Source of the DNA: Bin80 sp965215475
Lineage (GTDB): Bacteria; Bacteroidota; Rhodothermia; Rhodothermales; Bin80
Direction of reading: 5' to 3'
NCBI GenBank assembly: GCA_965215475.1
Contig: OZ244061.1
Location: forward strand, 2,976,001 to 3,040,000
Length of the DNA stretch: 64,000 nucleotides
The stretch's first letter is position 1. The number at the start of each line of letters is the position of its first letter. The translations under genes and the position numbers were made by a program. This document shows positions 44,947-54,622 of this stretch, piece by piece. The notes beneath the pieces are model-generated. The model saw nothing but the letters and a program-made list of their open reading frames with translations. It ran no database searches and had not been told where the DNA came from.

Positions 44947-46299
44947 ATGACGATTCAAGTCCTTCTCCGTAGTTTTTTTGTGAGTCTCTTCACTGCATTG
45001 ATCTTCGTTTCCGCCCCCAAAGCTCAACAAACGATCACGTTTGAAGAGGCCGTAAGAATTGCATTGGATCAGAATACTCAGCTTCGGCAGAGTGCCAATC
45101 AGGTTCGTCTGAGCGAGATCGGTGTGCAATCTGCACGGGCAGCGTTTTTTCCCAGTTTCAATCTGAGCTCAGGTACAGGAACCAATTTTGGACTCTCCTT
45201 CGATACGAATGTAGGAGAACTTCGTACTACGACAAATACTCGCTTCAACGTGAATGCATTTACATCCGTAACCCTGTTTGATGGGTTTCAGAATCAGGCA
45301 AATCTCCGAGAGAGTCGTTTGAATGTGACTGCTGCCGATCTGTCGCTTGAGCGCGAACGTCAATTAGTGGTATTTCAGGTTACCAGTCAATTCTTAGCCT
45401 ACATCCAGGCGTCTGAACAGATCTCAGTACAGGAAGGAAATTTGGAAGCGGCGCAGCAGCTTCTAGCCCAGATCGAAGAATTTGTACGGGTTGGTACTCG
45501 TCCAGTATCAGATTTATATCAACAGCAGGCTGCCGTTGAATCTGCAGAGCTTGCAATCTTGCAAACCGAGCAGTTGGCTCAAACATCTGAAGCAAATTTG
45601 CTTCAGATATTGCGTTTAGATCCTATGGGAAGTTATGAGTTTATTATCCCAGATTTATCAGATGAAGCCCTAGTGCCAGAAGAGTTTGATCTTAGCGATC
45701 TTTACCAGCGTGCTCTCTTGCAACGCGGAGATTTACGCTCGCAGGAAGTATCTGTGGATGCCGCACAGCAAGGGTTGCGTATCGCTCGAAGTAGTATGAT
45801 GCCCCAGTTAAGCTTCTCGGCTGGTGCTGGTACAAGCTTCAATAGCGGGATTGAGCAATTAAATTTTGGCGACCAACTCGACAGGAACCGTTCTCAGTCC
45901 ATTTCTTTCTCCCTTAATTTCCCGGTCTTCAATCGTCTCCGTACACGTTCTCAGGTACAGCGTGCTCAAGTCTCGTACGAAAATGCTAAAATTAATGTTG
46001 AAGCGGTCCAGCAGCGGATTGGGGTAGAAGTACGTCAAGCATATTCAGATTATATAACTGCACAAAAAGAACTTGAGGTAACTCAGAGGCAATTGCTTTT
46101 CAGTGAGCAAGCACTAGAAGCAACACGTGAGCGTTATAATGTTGGGGCAGCAACCTTGGTTGAACTCTCACAGGCACAATCTAATTTTGTAGAGGCCTCC
46201 CAGAATGCAGTTGCCGCGCGCTATACCATCTTTGTGCGTAAGCGCCTGATTAGCTACTATACCGGTGAACTCAATCCCAGCCTTCCATTATTTGATTAA
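44947..46299 (+). CDS. TolC-family outer-membrane efflux protein
   Basis: This protein of about 450 residues from the ATG at 44947 has a signal peptide ending at APKAQQ. TITFEEAVRIALDQNTQLRQ is the typical mature start. The two OEP repeats form the alpha-beta barrel tunnel, with VASQ-like helices and TRERYNVGAATLVELSQAQS near the end. The frame also opens from a GTG at 44884. It is the first gene of an operon with the HlyD-type adaptor and ABC ATPase: its stop and the next ATG are back to back. Confidence 0.92.
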   Translation: MTIQVLLRSFFVSLFTALIFVSAPKAQQTITFEEAVRIALDQNTQLRQSANQVRLSEIGVQSARAAFFPSFNLSSGTGTNFGLSFDTNVGELRTTTNTRFNVNAFTSVTLFDGFQNQANLRESRLNVTAADLSLERERQLVVFQVTSQFLAYIQASEQISVQEGNLEAAQQLLAQIEEFVRVGTRPVSDLYQQQAAVESAELAILQTEQLAQTSEANLLQILRLDPMGSYEFIIPDLSDEALVPEEFDLSDLYQRALLQRGDLRSQEVSVDAAQQGLRIARSSMMPQLSFSAGAGTSFNSGIEQLNFGDQLDRNRSQSISFSLNFPVFNRLRTRSQVQRAQVSYENAKINVEAVQQRIGVEVRQAYSDYITAQKELEVTQRQLLFSEQALEATRERYNVGAATLVELSQAQSNFVEASQNAVAARYTIFVRKRLISYYTGELNPSLPLFD

Positions 46300-47667
46300 A
46301 TGGCAAAGCAAAAAAAACGTACACGTATGATCCTGATTATTATCGGGGTCGCAGTGATTCTCCTTGTTATTCTTGGCCTAGTAGGGCGTAATCTTCGGGG
46401 CCCCGATGCAACTCAGGTAGAAATTGTGAACGTAGAAACTCGAACCGTAACCCAAACGGTTACGGCTTCCGGGCGTGTCCAGCCGGAAGTGGAGATTATT
46501 ATCAGTCCAGATGTATCGGGTGAGATTGTGCAACTCCCTGTGGTAGAGGGACAGCAAGTTCAGAGAGGTGAACTTTTAGCACGGATTAAATCTGATTTTT
46601 ATGAAGCTCAAGTAGAACAGACTGAAGCACAGCTCTCTCAGTCAAAAGCCAACCTATCTCAACAAGAGGCGAATCTTCTACTCCAAGAGCAGACACTGGA
46701 TCGACAGCGCCAACTTTATGAAGCAGAAGTGATTCCTCTTGATCAATATGAACAGAGTGATACGGAGTACAAGATTGCACAGGCAAATGTGGATGCAGCC
46801 CGCTTCAACGTAGAAAGTGCACAGGCACGACTGAGGGAATCCAGGGAGCAACTCCGAAAAACCGTGCTCTACGCACCTATGTCTGGAACAGTAAGCCAGT
46901 TGAATATCGAACTAGGAGAACGGGTAACAGGGAATGAACTCCAAGCGGGAACGACGATCATGAAAGTGGCTCGTCTAGATCAAATGGAATTAGAGGTCGA
47001 AGTCAGTGAAAATGATGTAGTCAATGTTGCCTTAGGGGATACGGCCTCGGTAGAGGTAGATGCCTATCCAGACCGCGTATTCAGAGGGGTCGTTACAGAA
47101 ATTGCAAATTCGGCTCGACTCCAGGGAAGTACATTTCAAGAACAGGTAACGAATTTTCCCGTCAAAATCCGGATCCTTGATCCTCATAATGCCGAGGCCA
47201 GAGCCATGGGTATGGCAGATGCAGGACTTGCTGGCGAGACTCCGGCTACGGAGGATTACCCTAGTTTTCGACCGGGCATGAGTGGCACCGTGGATATCTT
47301 TACGAATACGGTTCAGGAGGTTCTGTCGATTCCGATACAAGCGGTCACGGTGCGGGATTTTAATGCAATTAACAGGGCAAGAAGCAGGGTAGCAAAATCT
47401 GATTCCATGGCTAGTGATGAAAAAGATGCAAAGTTGGATATTGTGACGGATCGTGAGGAAGATCTGCAGCGCATGGTGTTTGTCGTGGATGAAGAGATGA
47501 ACGTAAAGGCTACCATCGTTGAGACGGGGATTTCTGATGATCAGTTCATCGAAATCAAATCTGGATTGGAAGAGGGGAATCGGGTCGTGAATGGCCCTTA
47601 CAGTGCGGTCAGCCGTGAATTGGACGACGGAGATCTGGTGGAAGAACGCAGTGTGCGATCATTTTAG
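46300..47667 (+). CDS. HlyD/MacA-family periplasmic adaptor
   Basis: This 455-residue adaptor has an N-terminal transmembrane anchor (residues 8-27). A lipoyl half domain (VSGEIVQLPVVEGQQVQRGE), a long alpha-helical hairpin (about residues 95-190) and the second lipoyl half (VLYAPMSGTVSQLNIELGER) follow, then a beta-barrel domain (VNVALGDTASVEVDAYPD). The adaptor bridges an inner-membrane ABC transporter and TolC. An unusual acidic insert (about residues 365-390) lies near the C-terminus. Confidence 0.92.
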   Translation: MAKQKKRTRMILIIIGVAVILLVILGLVGRNLRGPDATQVEIVNVETRTVTQTVTASGRVQPEVEIIISPDVSGEIVQLPVVEGQQVQRGELLARIKSDFYEAQVEQTEAQLSQSKANLSQQEANLLLQEQTLDRQRQLYEAEVIPLDQYEQSDTEYKIAQANVDAARFNVESAQARLRESREQLRKTVLYAPMSGTVSQLNIELGERVTGNELQAGTTIMKVARLDQMELEVEVSENDVVNVALGDTASVEVDAYPDRVFRGVVTEIANSARLQGSTFQEQVTNFPVKIRILDPHNAEARAMGMADAGLAGETPATEDYPSFRPGMSGTVDIFTNTVQEVLSIPIQAVTVRDFNAINRARSRVAKSDSMASDEKDAKLDIVTDREEDLQRMVFVVDEEMNVKATIVETGISDDQFIEIKSGLEEGNRVVNGPYSAVSRELDDGDLVEERSVRSF

Positions 47668-47668
47668 G

Positions 47669-48415
47669 ATGGACAACGGAGCAAACGGCAAGCCTCTGAT
47701 TCGGCTACGTGACGTCAAGAAAATCTATCCGATGGGTACGGAAATCGTGCGCGCCTTGGATGGTGTGAGTATGGATGTCCATCCGAATGAATATGTAGCT
47801 GTTATGGGACCGAGTGGATCCGGAAAGTCGACCCTAATGAATATGATTGGCTGCCTGGATACTCCATCCCAAGGGAGTTACTTACTTCGTGGTGAGAACG
47901 TAGGTGAAATGGCGGATGATGAACTGGCAGAGATCCGAAATCGTGAAGTTGGGTTCGTGTTCCAGACCTTCAACCTGTTGCCACGCGTGAACTGTCTCCA
48001 GAATGTTGAACTTCCACTCATCTACAGTGGGAAGACGAGAAATCAGCGCAAACAAATGGCGGAGCGTGCTTTGGATCAAGTCGGATTGTCTGATCGAGTC
48101 ACTCACAAGCCAAACGAATTGTCAGGTGGTCAGCGTCAACGTGTCGCGGTCGCTCGCGCTTTGGTCAATAACCCTGCTTTGGTTCTAGCGGATGAGCCCA
48201 CTGGAAACCTAGATACCAAGACAGGTCAAGAAATCATGCTACTCTTTGAGACGCTCTATCGTAGAGGGAACACGCTCATGGTGGTCACGCATGAAGAGGA
48301 AGTTGCTCATCATGCGCGGCGAATTGTTCGCTTACGAGATGGTCTCATTGAAAGCGATGTGCGGGTAGAAGAACCAATCCTTGCACACAAAGATGTGTCG
48401 GCCGTTGCGGCCTGA
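47669..48415 (+). CDS. ABC transporter ATP-binding protein (MacB/LolD type)
   Basis: This protein of about 248 residues from the ATG at 47669 has Walker A GPSGSGKST, Q-loop QTFNLLPRVN, signature LSGGQRQRVAVARAL and Walker B LVLADEPTGNLD. It belongs to the MacB/LolD/FtsE branch, which works with FtsX-type permeases. One base separates it from the adaptor gene. No permease gene follows; the next gene is convergent, so the membrane subunit must be encoded elsewhere. Confidence 0.93.
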   Translation: MDNGANGKPLIRLRDVKKIYPMGTEIVRALDGVSMDVHPNEYVAVMGPSGSGKSTLMNMIGCLDTPSQGSYLLRGENVGEMADDELAEIRNREVGFVFQTFNLLPRVNCLQNVELPLIYSGKTRNQRKQMAERALDQVGLSDRVTHKPNELSGGQRQRVAVARALVNNPALVLADEPTGNLDTKTGQEIMLLFETLYRRGNTLMVVTHEEEVAHHARRIVRLRDGLIESDVRVEEPILAHKDVSAVAA

Positions 48416-48473
48416 TTGCCGAGAAAAAGAGTAGTGAATCTCGAACATGAAGATTTTGTGCGTCTCATTTTTC

Positions 48474-48965
48474 TCATGATGGAGCACAGTCAACCGCTTC
48501 CTCCATCTCGACAAATCGAACCGCTGCAGATGATCGTGGAATTCGGATAACATCGAAAGGTACTCCTGGGGCGTAGGAGGGGCGGCAGTCATTCCCCGGA
48601 GAGAATAAGCGATAGGTTGCGACTACGGTATCTCGGAGACTCTCCACAGACTCAAAACGTAGATCATATCCACCGGAATTCACATCGACCGCTGCCAAAA
48701 GGAGCCGTTCCAATTCAAAGTTCACGGGTGTAAAAGGTACAAGTGGTTGAAGTGAATCTGCGTAGGTGGACCAGATAGATGGTTCGGAGATGATACGTGT
48801 GGTTGTGGTATCCAGAGATGCCTGTACCCCACGGCCGATAGATACGTAGGGGATCAACTCCGCAAGATCTTCCTCTGTCAGTTCGGGTACGGGTTCCGCG
48901 GTTTCACAACTTGAAAGAACGGGAAATGAAAATAGTACGGCAAAAAAGAAACCAAGTCGATACAT
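48474..48965 (-). CDS. Lipoprotein with PrcB-like domain
   Basis: This 163-residue protein has a lipobox (FPVLSSC, cysteine at residue 20), indicating an outer-membrane lipoprotein. The body (ERLLLAAVDVNSGGYDLRFE, VVATYRLFSPGNDCR, FDVIRIPRSSAAVRFVEMEE) resembles the PrcB C-terminal domain of protease-stabilising proteins. It is convergent with the ABC ATPase gene and divergent from rpoZ. Function is tentative. Confidence 0.65.
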   Translation of the reverse strand: MYRLGFFFAVLFSFPVLSSCETAEPVPELTEEDLAELIPYVSIGRGVQASLDTTTTRIISEPSIWSTYADSLQPLVPFTPVNFELERLLLAAVDVNSGGYDLRFESVESLRDTVVATYRLFSPGNDCRPSYAPGVPFDVIRIPRSSAAVRFVEMEEAVDCAPS

Positions 48966-49003
48966 GATGGTAGTACGGGGCTATCAAATAATGAGATCAA
49001 ATT

Positions 49004-49306
49004 ATGGCGATCAAAACTGTTGATGTAAATAAACTGGTTGATCAAACAGGGAATCTGTTTGAGACCGTTGCGATTCTATCCAAACGCTCCCGACAGGTTG
49101 CGATCCGGTTGAAGTCCGATCTTGATACTCGTCTGGCATACTTTGAAGGGTTTGACCCTGAGCTGGAAGATCCACAATTCCAAGAAGAACAGCGTCGTAT
49201 TTCTATTGAGCATGAGGTGCAGCCAAAGCCTACGGAAGTCGCCATTGACGAGATGTTTAATTCCGAAGTCTACTTCCGGGATCCCACATCCGGAATTATG
49301 GGCTAG
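49004..49306 (+). CDS. rpoZ: DNA-directed RNA polymerase omega subunit
   Basis: This 100-residue protein of the Rpb6/omega type helps assemble the beta' subunit. The conserved core is TGNLFETVAILSKRSRQVAI (about residues 15-34), typical of Bacteroidota omega subunits. The C-terminal half is acidic. uvrA follows 9 bp later. Identity rests on this pattern and length. Confidence 0.82.
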   Translation: MAIKTVDVNKLVDQTGNLFETVAILSKRSRQVAIRLKSDLDTRLAYFEGFDPELEDPQFQEEQRRISIEHEVQPKPTEVAIDEMFNSEVYFRDPTSGIMG

Positions 49307-49315
49307 ATTTGATTG

Positions 49316-52162
49316 ATGGGGCCCCTAGCTGATGGCCTAAAGAGCGGTGGCGAAACAGAGTACATTGTAGTTAACGGGGCACGTGTGCACAATCTGCAAA
49401 GTGTGGATGTAAATATTCCCCGTGACTCTCTTGTGGTGGTTACCGGGCTTTCGGGTTCTGGCAAGAGTTCTCTGGCGTTTGATACGATCTATTCTGAAGG
49501 ACAGAGGCGCTATTTAGAGAGTCTCAGTGCATATGCAAGACAGTTCGTTGGAATGCCTGAACGTCCCGATGTAGATCACATTGAGGGGCTCTCACCGGTC
49601 ATATCAATTGATCAGAAGACGGTCTCCCGTAACCCGCGCTCGACGGTTGGCACCATTACCGAGGTGTACGATTTTTTGCGCCTCCTGTATGCACGTGCAG
49701 CCACTTCTTTTTCCCCGAAATCGGGTAAACCACTTATTCGTCAATCCACGGATGAGATTATTGAATCCGTTCAGAATTACCCTGTCGGATCAAAGATCGA
49801 AATCCTTGCACCGCTGGTCAAGGATCGTAAAGGTCATTACAGAGAGCTTTTTGAGAGAATTTCCAGACAGGGTTATGTGAAAGTTCGTATTGATGGAAAG
49901 ATTCGAGAGATCACTCGTGGCATGCAGATTGCCCGGTATAAAGTGCATACGATTGAGGTGGTCGTGGATCGATTGATGATGGAGGAAGGGATGCAAGAGA
50001 GGATTGCAGTATCCGTCAAAACGGCTTTAGAGCTGGGAGATGGGGTTTTGATTGTTGCGGAGCCAAAGAAAAAAGATCATATTTTTAGTCGCTATCTGCA
50101 TGATCCCGAAACCGGAAAATCTTTTCAGGAGGCATCTCCCAAGACCTTTTCATTTAATTCGCCCTCAAGTGCTTGTAGCAAGTGCAATGGTTTGGGAACG
50201 TGTGAGACTTGGGACGAGTCTCGACTGATTCCCAATCGGTCCTTAAGCCTTCAGGGGGGAGCCATTGAGTTCATTGATCCTTGGACTCATTCTATATTTT
50301 TCTCGGGTGCGGAGAAAATTCTAAAGAAATACGGATATAAGCTCACTACGCCCGTAGAAGACATTAGCGAAGTTGCCTGGAATGAAGTTCTATACGGTGC
50401 CCCGAATGGTGGGATCATCGTGGAGAGTGTTTCCGGAATTTTGCTGGCTCGTGGGCTGTTTGTTGAATTGGACCAAATACTGAAATGGGCCAGCCGAAAA
50501 GAGCAAGCAGAGTTGATGCATTTCAGGACCTACCAAATCTGCCCTTCATGTAAAGGAGGTCGTTTATCAAAAGAGGGACTCTCCTACAGGATCAATGGCA
50601 AGACGATTTCGGATCTGGCTCAGATGAATCTGATTCGGCTTCGTGAGTTCCTGGATACGGTGAGTTTTAGCAGGAGACAGGCACAAATCGCGGCACCGAT
50701 CATCAAGGAGGTCCGTGAGCGTTTATCGTTTATGATTGATGTAGGGGTTGGTTATTTAACGTTGGATCGATCGGCGGTCACTCTTTCTGGTGGTGAAAGT
50801 CAACGTATCCGCTTAGCTACTCAAATTGGTTCTCAGTTGACCGGAGTCCTGTATGTTCTGGATGAACCTTCTATTGGATTGCATGCCCGAGATAATCGGC
50901 GACTGATCAAATCCTTACGGCGCTTGCGAGATCTGGGCAATTCAGTGCTGGTGGTCGAGCACGACCGTGATATGATTGAAGCAGCAGATTATTTAATTGA
51001 TTTAGGTCCTGGTGCGGGGGAGCAGGGTGGAGAAGTTGTATTCGCTGGATCTCCCAATGCCATGTTGCAGAATGGCCGTAATGTAAAGGGGCTTACGCTT
51101 CCTTACCTCAGAGGGGAACGCTGCATTGAGATTCCAGAGAAGCGGCGCAAGTTTGATAAGAGAAAATCTATCGTTCTTGTCGGAGCTACCGGAAATAATC
51201 TCAATGATATAACCCTCAAGATTCCTGTGGGAGCATTCATATGTGTGACGGGGGTCAGTGGCTCCGGAAAAAGTTCGTTAATTAATCAAACCCTTGTCCC
51301 CGCACTCAATGACATCTTTGGAGTACGGGTAGAAAAGAAAGGCTTGCCTTACCAGAAACTGAGGGGATTGAAACACATAAATAAGGTGGTAAACATAGAT
51401 CAAAAGCCGATTGGACGAACCCCTAGATCTAACCCTTCCACATATATCACCTTGTTCACTGCAATCAGAGAATTATTTGCTAGCTTGCCGTTGGCGAAGG
51501 CACGCGGATATAAGCCGGGGCGCTTTTCCTTTAATGTGAAAGGTGGCAGGTGTGAGAGTTGCTCGGGAGCTGGAGTGCAGCGTTTGGAGATGAACTTTCT
51601 TTCTGATGTGTATGTGGAGTGTGAAACCTGTCAGGGAAAGCGATATAATCAGGATACGTTGGAAATATTGTATAAGGGCAAAACGATTTCGGAGGTGTTG
51701 AATATGCGTGTGACGGAGGCAGCCGCATTTTTCGCGAATGTCCCCAAGATTGCACATAAGCTGGATACACTCTTATCGGTGGGGCTTGGTTATATCCGTT
51801 TGGGACAACCGTCGACTACAATTTCTGGCGGGGAGGCCCAAAGAGTAAAATTGGCGAAAGAGCTTTCGCGTATTGGGCGAGGAAACACGCTTTACCTATT
51901 AGATGAGCCGACCACAGGGTTACATTTTGAAGATATTCGTTTGCTTTTAAACGTGTTACAGAAGTTAGTTGACAAAGGCAATACGATACTTGTAATTGAG
52001 CATAATCCAGATGTAATCAAGGTTGCAGACTTTATCATAGACATGGGTCCAGAGGGGGGCGAGGAGGGGGGCAATATTCTTTTTTCCGGCACTCCCGAGG
52101 AGATGAGCCTGCAGGACACATATACAGGAGATCTGCTTAGGGAGATTCTCCCTGAAAAGTGA
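49316..52162 (+). CDS. uvrA: Excinuclease ABC subunit A
   Basis: This 948-residue damage-recognition ATPase of nucleotide excision repair has two ABC modules: Walker A GLSGSGKSSLAFDTI near residue 43 and GVSGSGKSSLINQTL near 647, signatures LSGGESQRIRLA and ISGGEAQRVKLA. Zinc-finger cysteines are seen in CSKCNGLGTC, CPSCKGGRL and CESCSGAGV/CETCQGKRY. I choose the ATG at 49316 over the in-frame TTG at 49313. An inverted repeat starting 12 bp after the stop is split by the second ISL3 element. Confidence 0.97.
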   Translation: MGPLADGLKSGGETEYIVVNGARVHNLQSVDVNIPRDSLVVVTGLSGSGKSSLAFDTIYSEGQRRYLESLSAYARQFVGMPERPDVDHIEGLSPVISIDQKTVSRNPRSTVGTITEVYDFLRLLYARAATSFSPKSGKPLIRQSTDEIIESVQNYPVGSKIEILAPLVKDRKGHYRELFERISRQGYVKVRIDGKIREITRGMQIARYKVHTIEVVVDRLMMEEGMQERIAVSVKTALELGDGVLIVAEPKKKDHIFSRYLHDPETGKSFQEASPKTFSFNSPSSACSKCNGLGTCETWDESRLIPNRSLSLQGGAIEFIDPWTHSIFFSGAEKILKKYGYKLTTPVEDISEVAWNEVLYGAPNGGIIVESVSGILLARGLFVELDQILKWASRKEQAELMHFRTYQICPSCKGGRLSKEGLSYRINGKTISDLAQMNLIRLREFLDTVSFSRRQAQIAAPIIKEVRERLSFMIDVGVGYLTLDRSAVTLSGGESQRIRLATQIGSQLTGVLYVLDEPSIGLHARDNRRLIKSLRRLRDLGNSVLVVEHDRDMIEAADYLIDLGPGAGEQGGEVVFAGSPNAMLQNGRNVKGLTLPYLRGERCIEIPEKRRKFDKRKSIVLVGATGNNLNDITLKIPVGAFICVTGVSGSGKSSLINQTLVPALNDIFGVRVEKKGLPYQKLRGLKHINKVVNIDQKPIGRTPRSNPSTYITLFTAIRELFASLPLAKARGYKPGRFSFNVKGGRCESCSGAGVQRLEMNFLSDVYVECETCQGKRYNQDTLEILYKGKTISEVLNMRVTEAAAFFANVPKIAHKLDTLLSVGLGYIRLGQPSTTISGGEAQRVKLAKELSRIGRGNTLYLLDEPTTGLHFEDIRLLLNVLQKLVDKGNTILVIEHNPDVIKVADFIIDMGPEGGEEGGNILFSGTPEEMSLQDTYTGDLLREILPEK

Positions 52163-52205
52163 GGGAATAATACATCTAGAGTTTCGGAAACGGAAAGCTA
52201 AATTT

Positions 52206-53486
52206 GGTTCTATCACGAATCGTGTGGATAGAGATCCAGACCGCCACAAAAGAAGAGAATAGCAACTCTGAAATTTTCAAAGGTTCTATATCCTCTACCA
52301 ATGGTTTTGATCTCTTGAATTTTTCCATTAATCCTCTCTGCTTTTGCATTGGACTGACGGTTCCATAATGCGTTGCAGACGCCATCAAAGTGATTCTTAC
52401 ACATGTCTGCAACTTTCATGACTTCTTTGACACCAGCCTCGTTCACCTCGTCAAGCCATAAGTTGAGATACGCTTTCGCTTCTTTTAACGATGCACATTC
52501 AAAGATGGCTTTGAAATCTTCCCGTAACCGCCAAGCGACACTCACATTGAGGTTGGATTCCTTCACCACTTGGAAGATGTCTTCCTGTTTTTCCGTACGA
52601 TTGTTTTCGTTTTTCAACAGTGCATATCGGCTCCCTTTGAGTTCTGGATGCTGTTTGACCTCCCGCCTTCTTACTTGATTGATGGCTTGATTGAGATACT
52701 GGATTAAATGAAACCGATCGTGAATCATGAGGGCATGGGGGAACACCTTTGCAACCGCTCCAATGAAGGCCTTCCACATATCCGTAGATATCGTCTCTAT
52801 CTGATCCTTGATTTGCCCTAAAAGGCATTCTAAGAGTTCTATCGTGCCTTTTTTCGTCCGTCCCGGTCCAATATCAATGACCACTCCACGATCCGAATCA
52901 CTCACAATCGTTGCATAGGTATGTCCGCGCTTGAGAGCCTTTTCATCAACTGATATGGTGAATTCCTGCCAGAGATCTGCGTGACTCTCCGCGTTCAACA
53001 GCACGGTGCATAATACGATGGAGCTGGTTAAATCCGCACCGAAGAAGATCTGCTGTTTTGGTCTGATTCTTGGTTGCTTTCAGCAGACGAATGGCAAAAC
53101 ATTCAAACGCATAGGTGACTCGACTGGATGGAGCCGCCCAAGGAATGGTGATCGTCTTCGGACCATTAGGAGTCAGTACACGGGGAATCCTACAGTGAAG
53201 AAAACACTTGAAATGAAAGAGATCCAGATGGCGCCATTGACGCTTCTTGCGATGATCATACAACGTACCTGGTTCACCCGTATCTGGGCATACAAGATCC
53301 TTCCCCGAATGAGAAATATAAAGATCCACTCGCCCCTTCTTCACATTGGTTTCCACATGATCAATACTCCAGCAAGAATCTAAATCTAACCACTGATGCA
53401 TTGAATTTTTTAAATAAGTATCAAGCATGAAAAATAATTTTGGTGAAACCAAAATTAATCAATTCCATACAAATGGTGGTAGAACC
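52206..53486 (-). mobile_element. ISL3-family insertion sequence, second element, with 8-bp target duplication
   Basis: This element is 1,281 bp. The left end begins GGTTCTATCAC and the right end, read inward, GGTTCTACCACC. It is flanked by a perfect 8-bp direct repeat CTAAATTT at 52198-52205 and 53487-53494. The transposase is on the reverse strand and frameshifted. The sequence differs clearly from the ISL3 element at 25.4 kb, so this is a distinct family member. Confidence 0.93.
52213..53428 (-). pseudogene. ISL3-family transposase, frameshifted
   Basis: The N-terminal part (from the ATG at 53428) has KRQWRHLDLFHFKCFLHCRI, the zinc-binding and HTH region. The C-terminal part, in another frame, carries FTISVDEKALKRGHTYATIV, STDMWKAFIGAV, HDRFHLIQYLN and the terminal ISL3 motif AKAERINGKIQEIKTIGRGY. 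The frames change between about 52955 and 53000. The two parts together would make a protein of about 405 residues. Without the shift the element cannot make its own full transposase. Confidence 0.88.
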
Positions 53487-53602
53487 CTAAATTTTTTCTA
53501 AAAACTCTAGATACAGGGGGAGGGAGTTTATATATGAATATTCAATTTAGTATCTCACAGAAGACACTAAAAAGGGAGCATCATTTGGATTTCTGACAAT
53601 AG

Positions 53603-54622
53603 ATGGGAGAGATGTTAAAGTTAACAGGATGGGCGAGAATGATTCATAGAAAAAAATATAGTGAGACTAAATCACTAGGCCCTCCACGTAGGTTTTGCAA
53701 GAGTTTTTTCCGTTGTATTCTACCTCTTATTTTAGGAATCTATGCATCCCCAACTCTCGGACAAACTGCCGCGATTGAATTGAATGTGAGGAGTCCCTTA
53801 TCTGTGATAGAGGGACGCACCTTTCAGGTCACTGTGAAATTAGCTTCACAGCCAACAGGAGCCGTGACTGTAAGCATCACAGGTCATGAATCAGTCGACG
53901 TAAGTATCAATAAGACAACCTTGATGTTTACGCCTGACAACTATGCTAACCCCCAAAGAATATTGTTGATGGGAGATTGGGATGTAGATCAGGATAACGA
54001 GATCTTCACACTCCTTTTTACTGCATCAGGAGGAGGATATGACTCTGTTACGCTGAGTCTTAACACGGAAATCCTAGATAATATAAATTATTTTGGAATC
54101 AGGAATTTTGATAGTTCCATCACTGTTGGGGAAAATGGTACATATAATCAACAAGTATGGCTCACAAGAAGACCTTCAACGAATGTGAAGATCAACCTAA
54201 GCGTTGAGGATCCAAATCTCTTTACACTCTCACCCTCAACCCTGACATTCACACCTGAAACCTACGGAGATCCACAGATTGTCTCGGTTCGTGGCATAGA
54301 TAATTCAATGATTAATTCTTCACAAATAACAAGAGTCAATCTTTCGGCCTCAGGTGCAGTTGAATTCACAGGGGTGACAGCTCAGTGGACGGTTCTAATT
54401 GTTGACGATGAGCCTTTAGCACTCAATCTAATTGAAGGAACATCCAAGCGCCGTTCCATCTGGATGAACCCAAGGTCTGGAAACGGAGATGTGTATGTGT
54501 TTTTGAGGAGTAGTAACCCCGCCATTGTGACCGTTTCACCAGAAAGATTAAGATATCCTGAAGCAGATGGTGGCCAAGTGATCTCTTATTCCATTACAAA
54601 ACTTAACCCTATTTTTTTCTGA
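53603..54622 (+). CDS. 5' part of an IS-interrupted giant Calx-beta/cadherin-like surface protein
   Basis: This is the N-terminal 331 residues of a large exported protein, then eight residues read into the insertion. A signal peptide (about residues 32-54) ends near TLGQTAA. Tandem Ig-like/Calx-beta-type units follow (NVRSPLSVIEGRTFQVTVKL and LTFTPETYGDPQIVSVRGID). The gene is cut at 54596 by an IS1634-type element. Joining 54596 to 56696 keeps the frame, so the uninterrupted gene would encode about 1,738 residues and end at 60918. Confidence 0.85.
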   Translation: MGEMLKLTGWARMIHRKKYSETKSLGPPRRFCKSFFRCILPLILGIYASPTLGQTAAIELNVRSPLSVIEGRTFQVTVKLASQPTGAVTVSITGHESVDVSINKTTLMFTPDNYANPQRILLMGDWDVDQDNEIFTLLFTASGGGYDSVTLSLNTEILDNINYFGIRNFDSSITVGENGTYNQQVWLTRRPSTNVKINLSVEDPNLFTLSPSTLTFTPETYGDPQIVSVRGIDNSMINSSQITRVNLSASGAVEFTGVTAQWTVLIVDDEPLALNLIEGTSKRRSIWMNPRSGNGDVYVFLRSSNPAIVTVSPERLRYPEADGGQVISYSITKLNPIFF

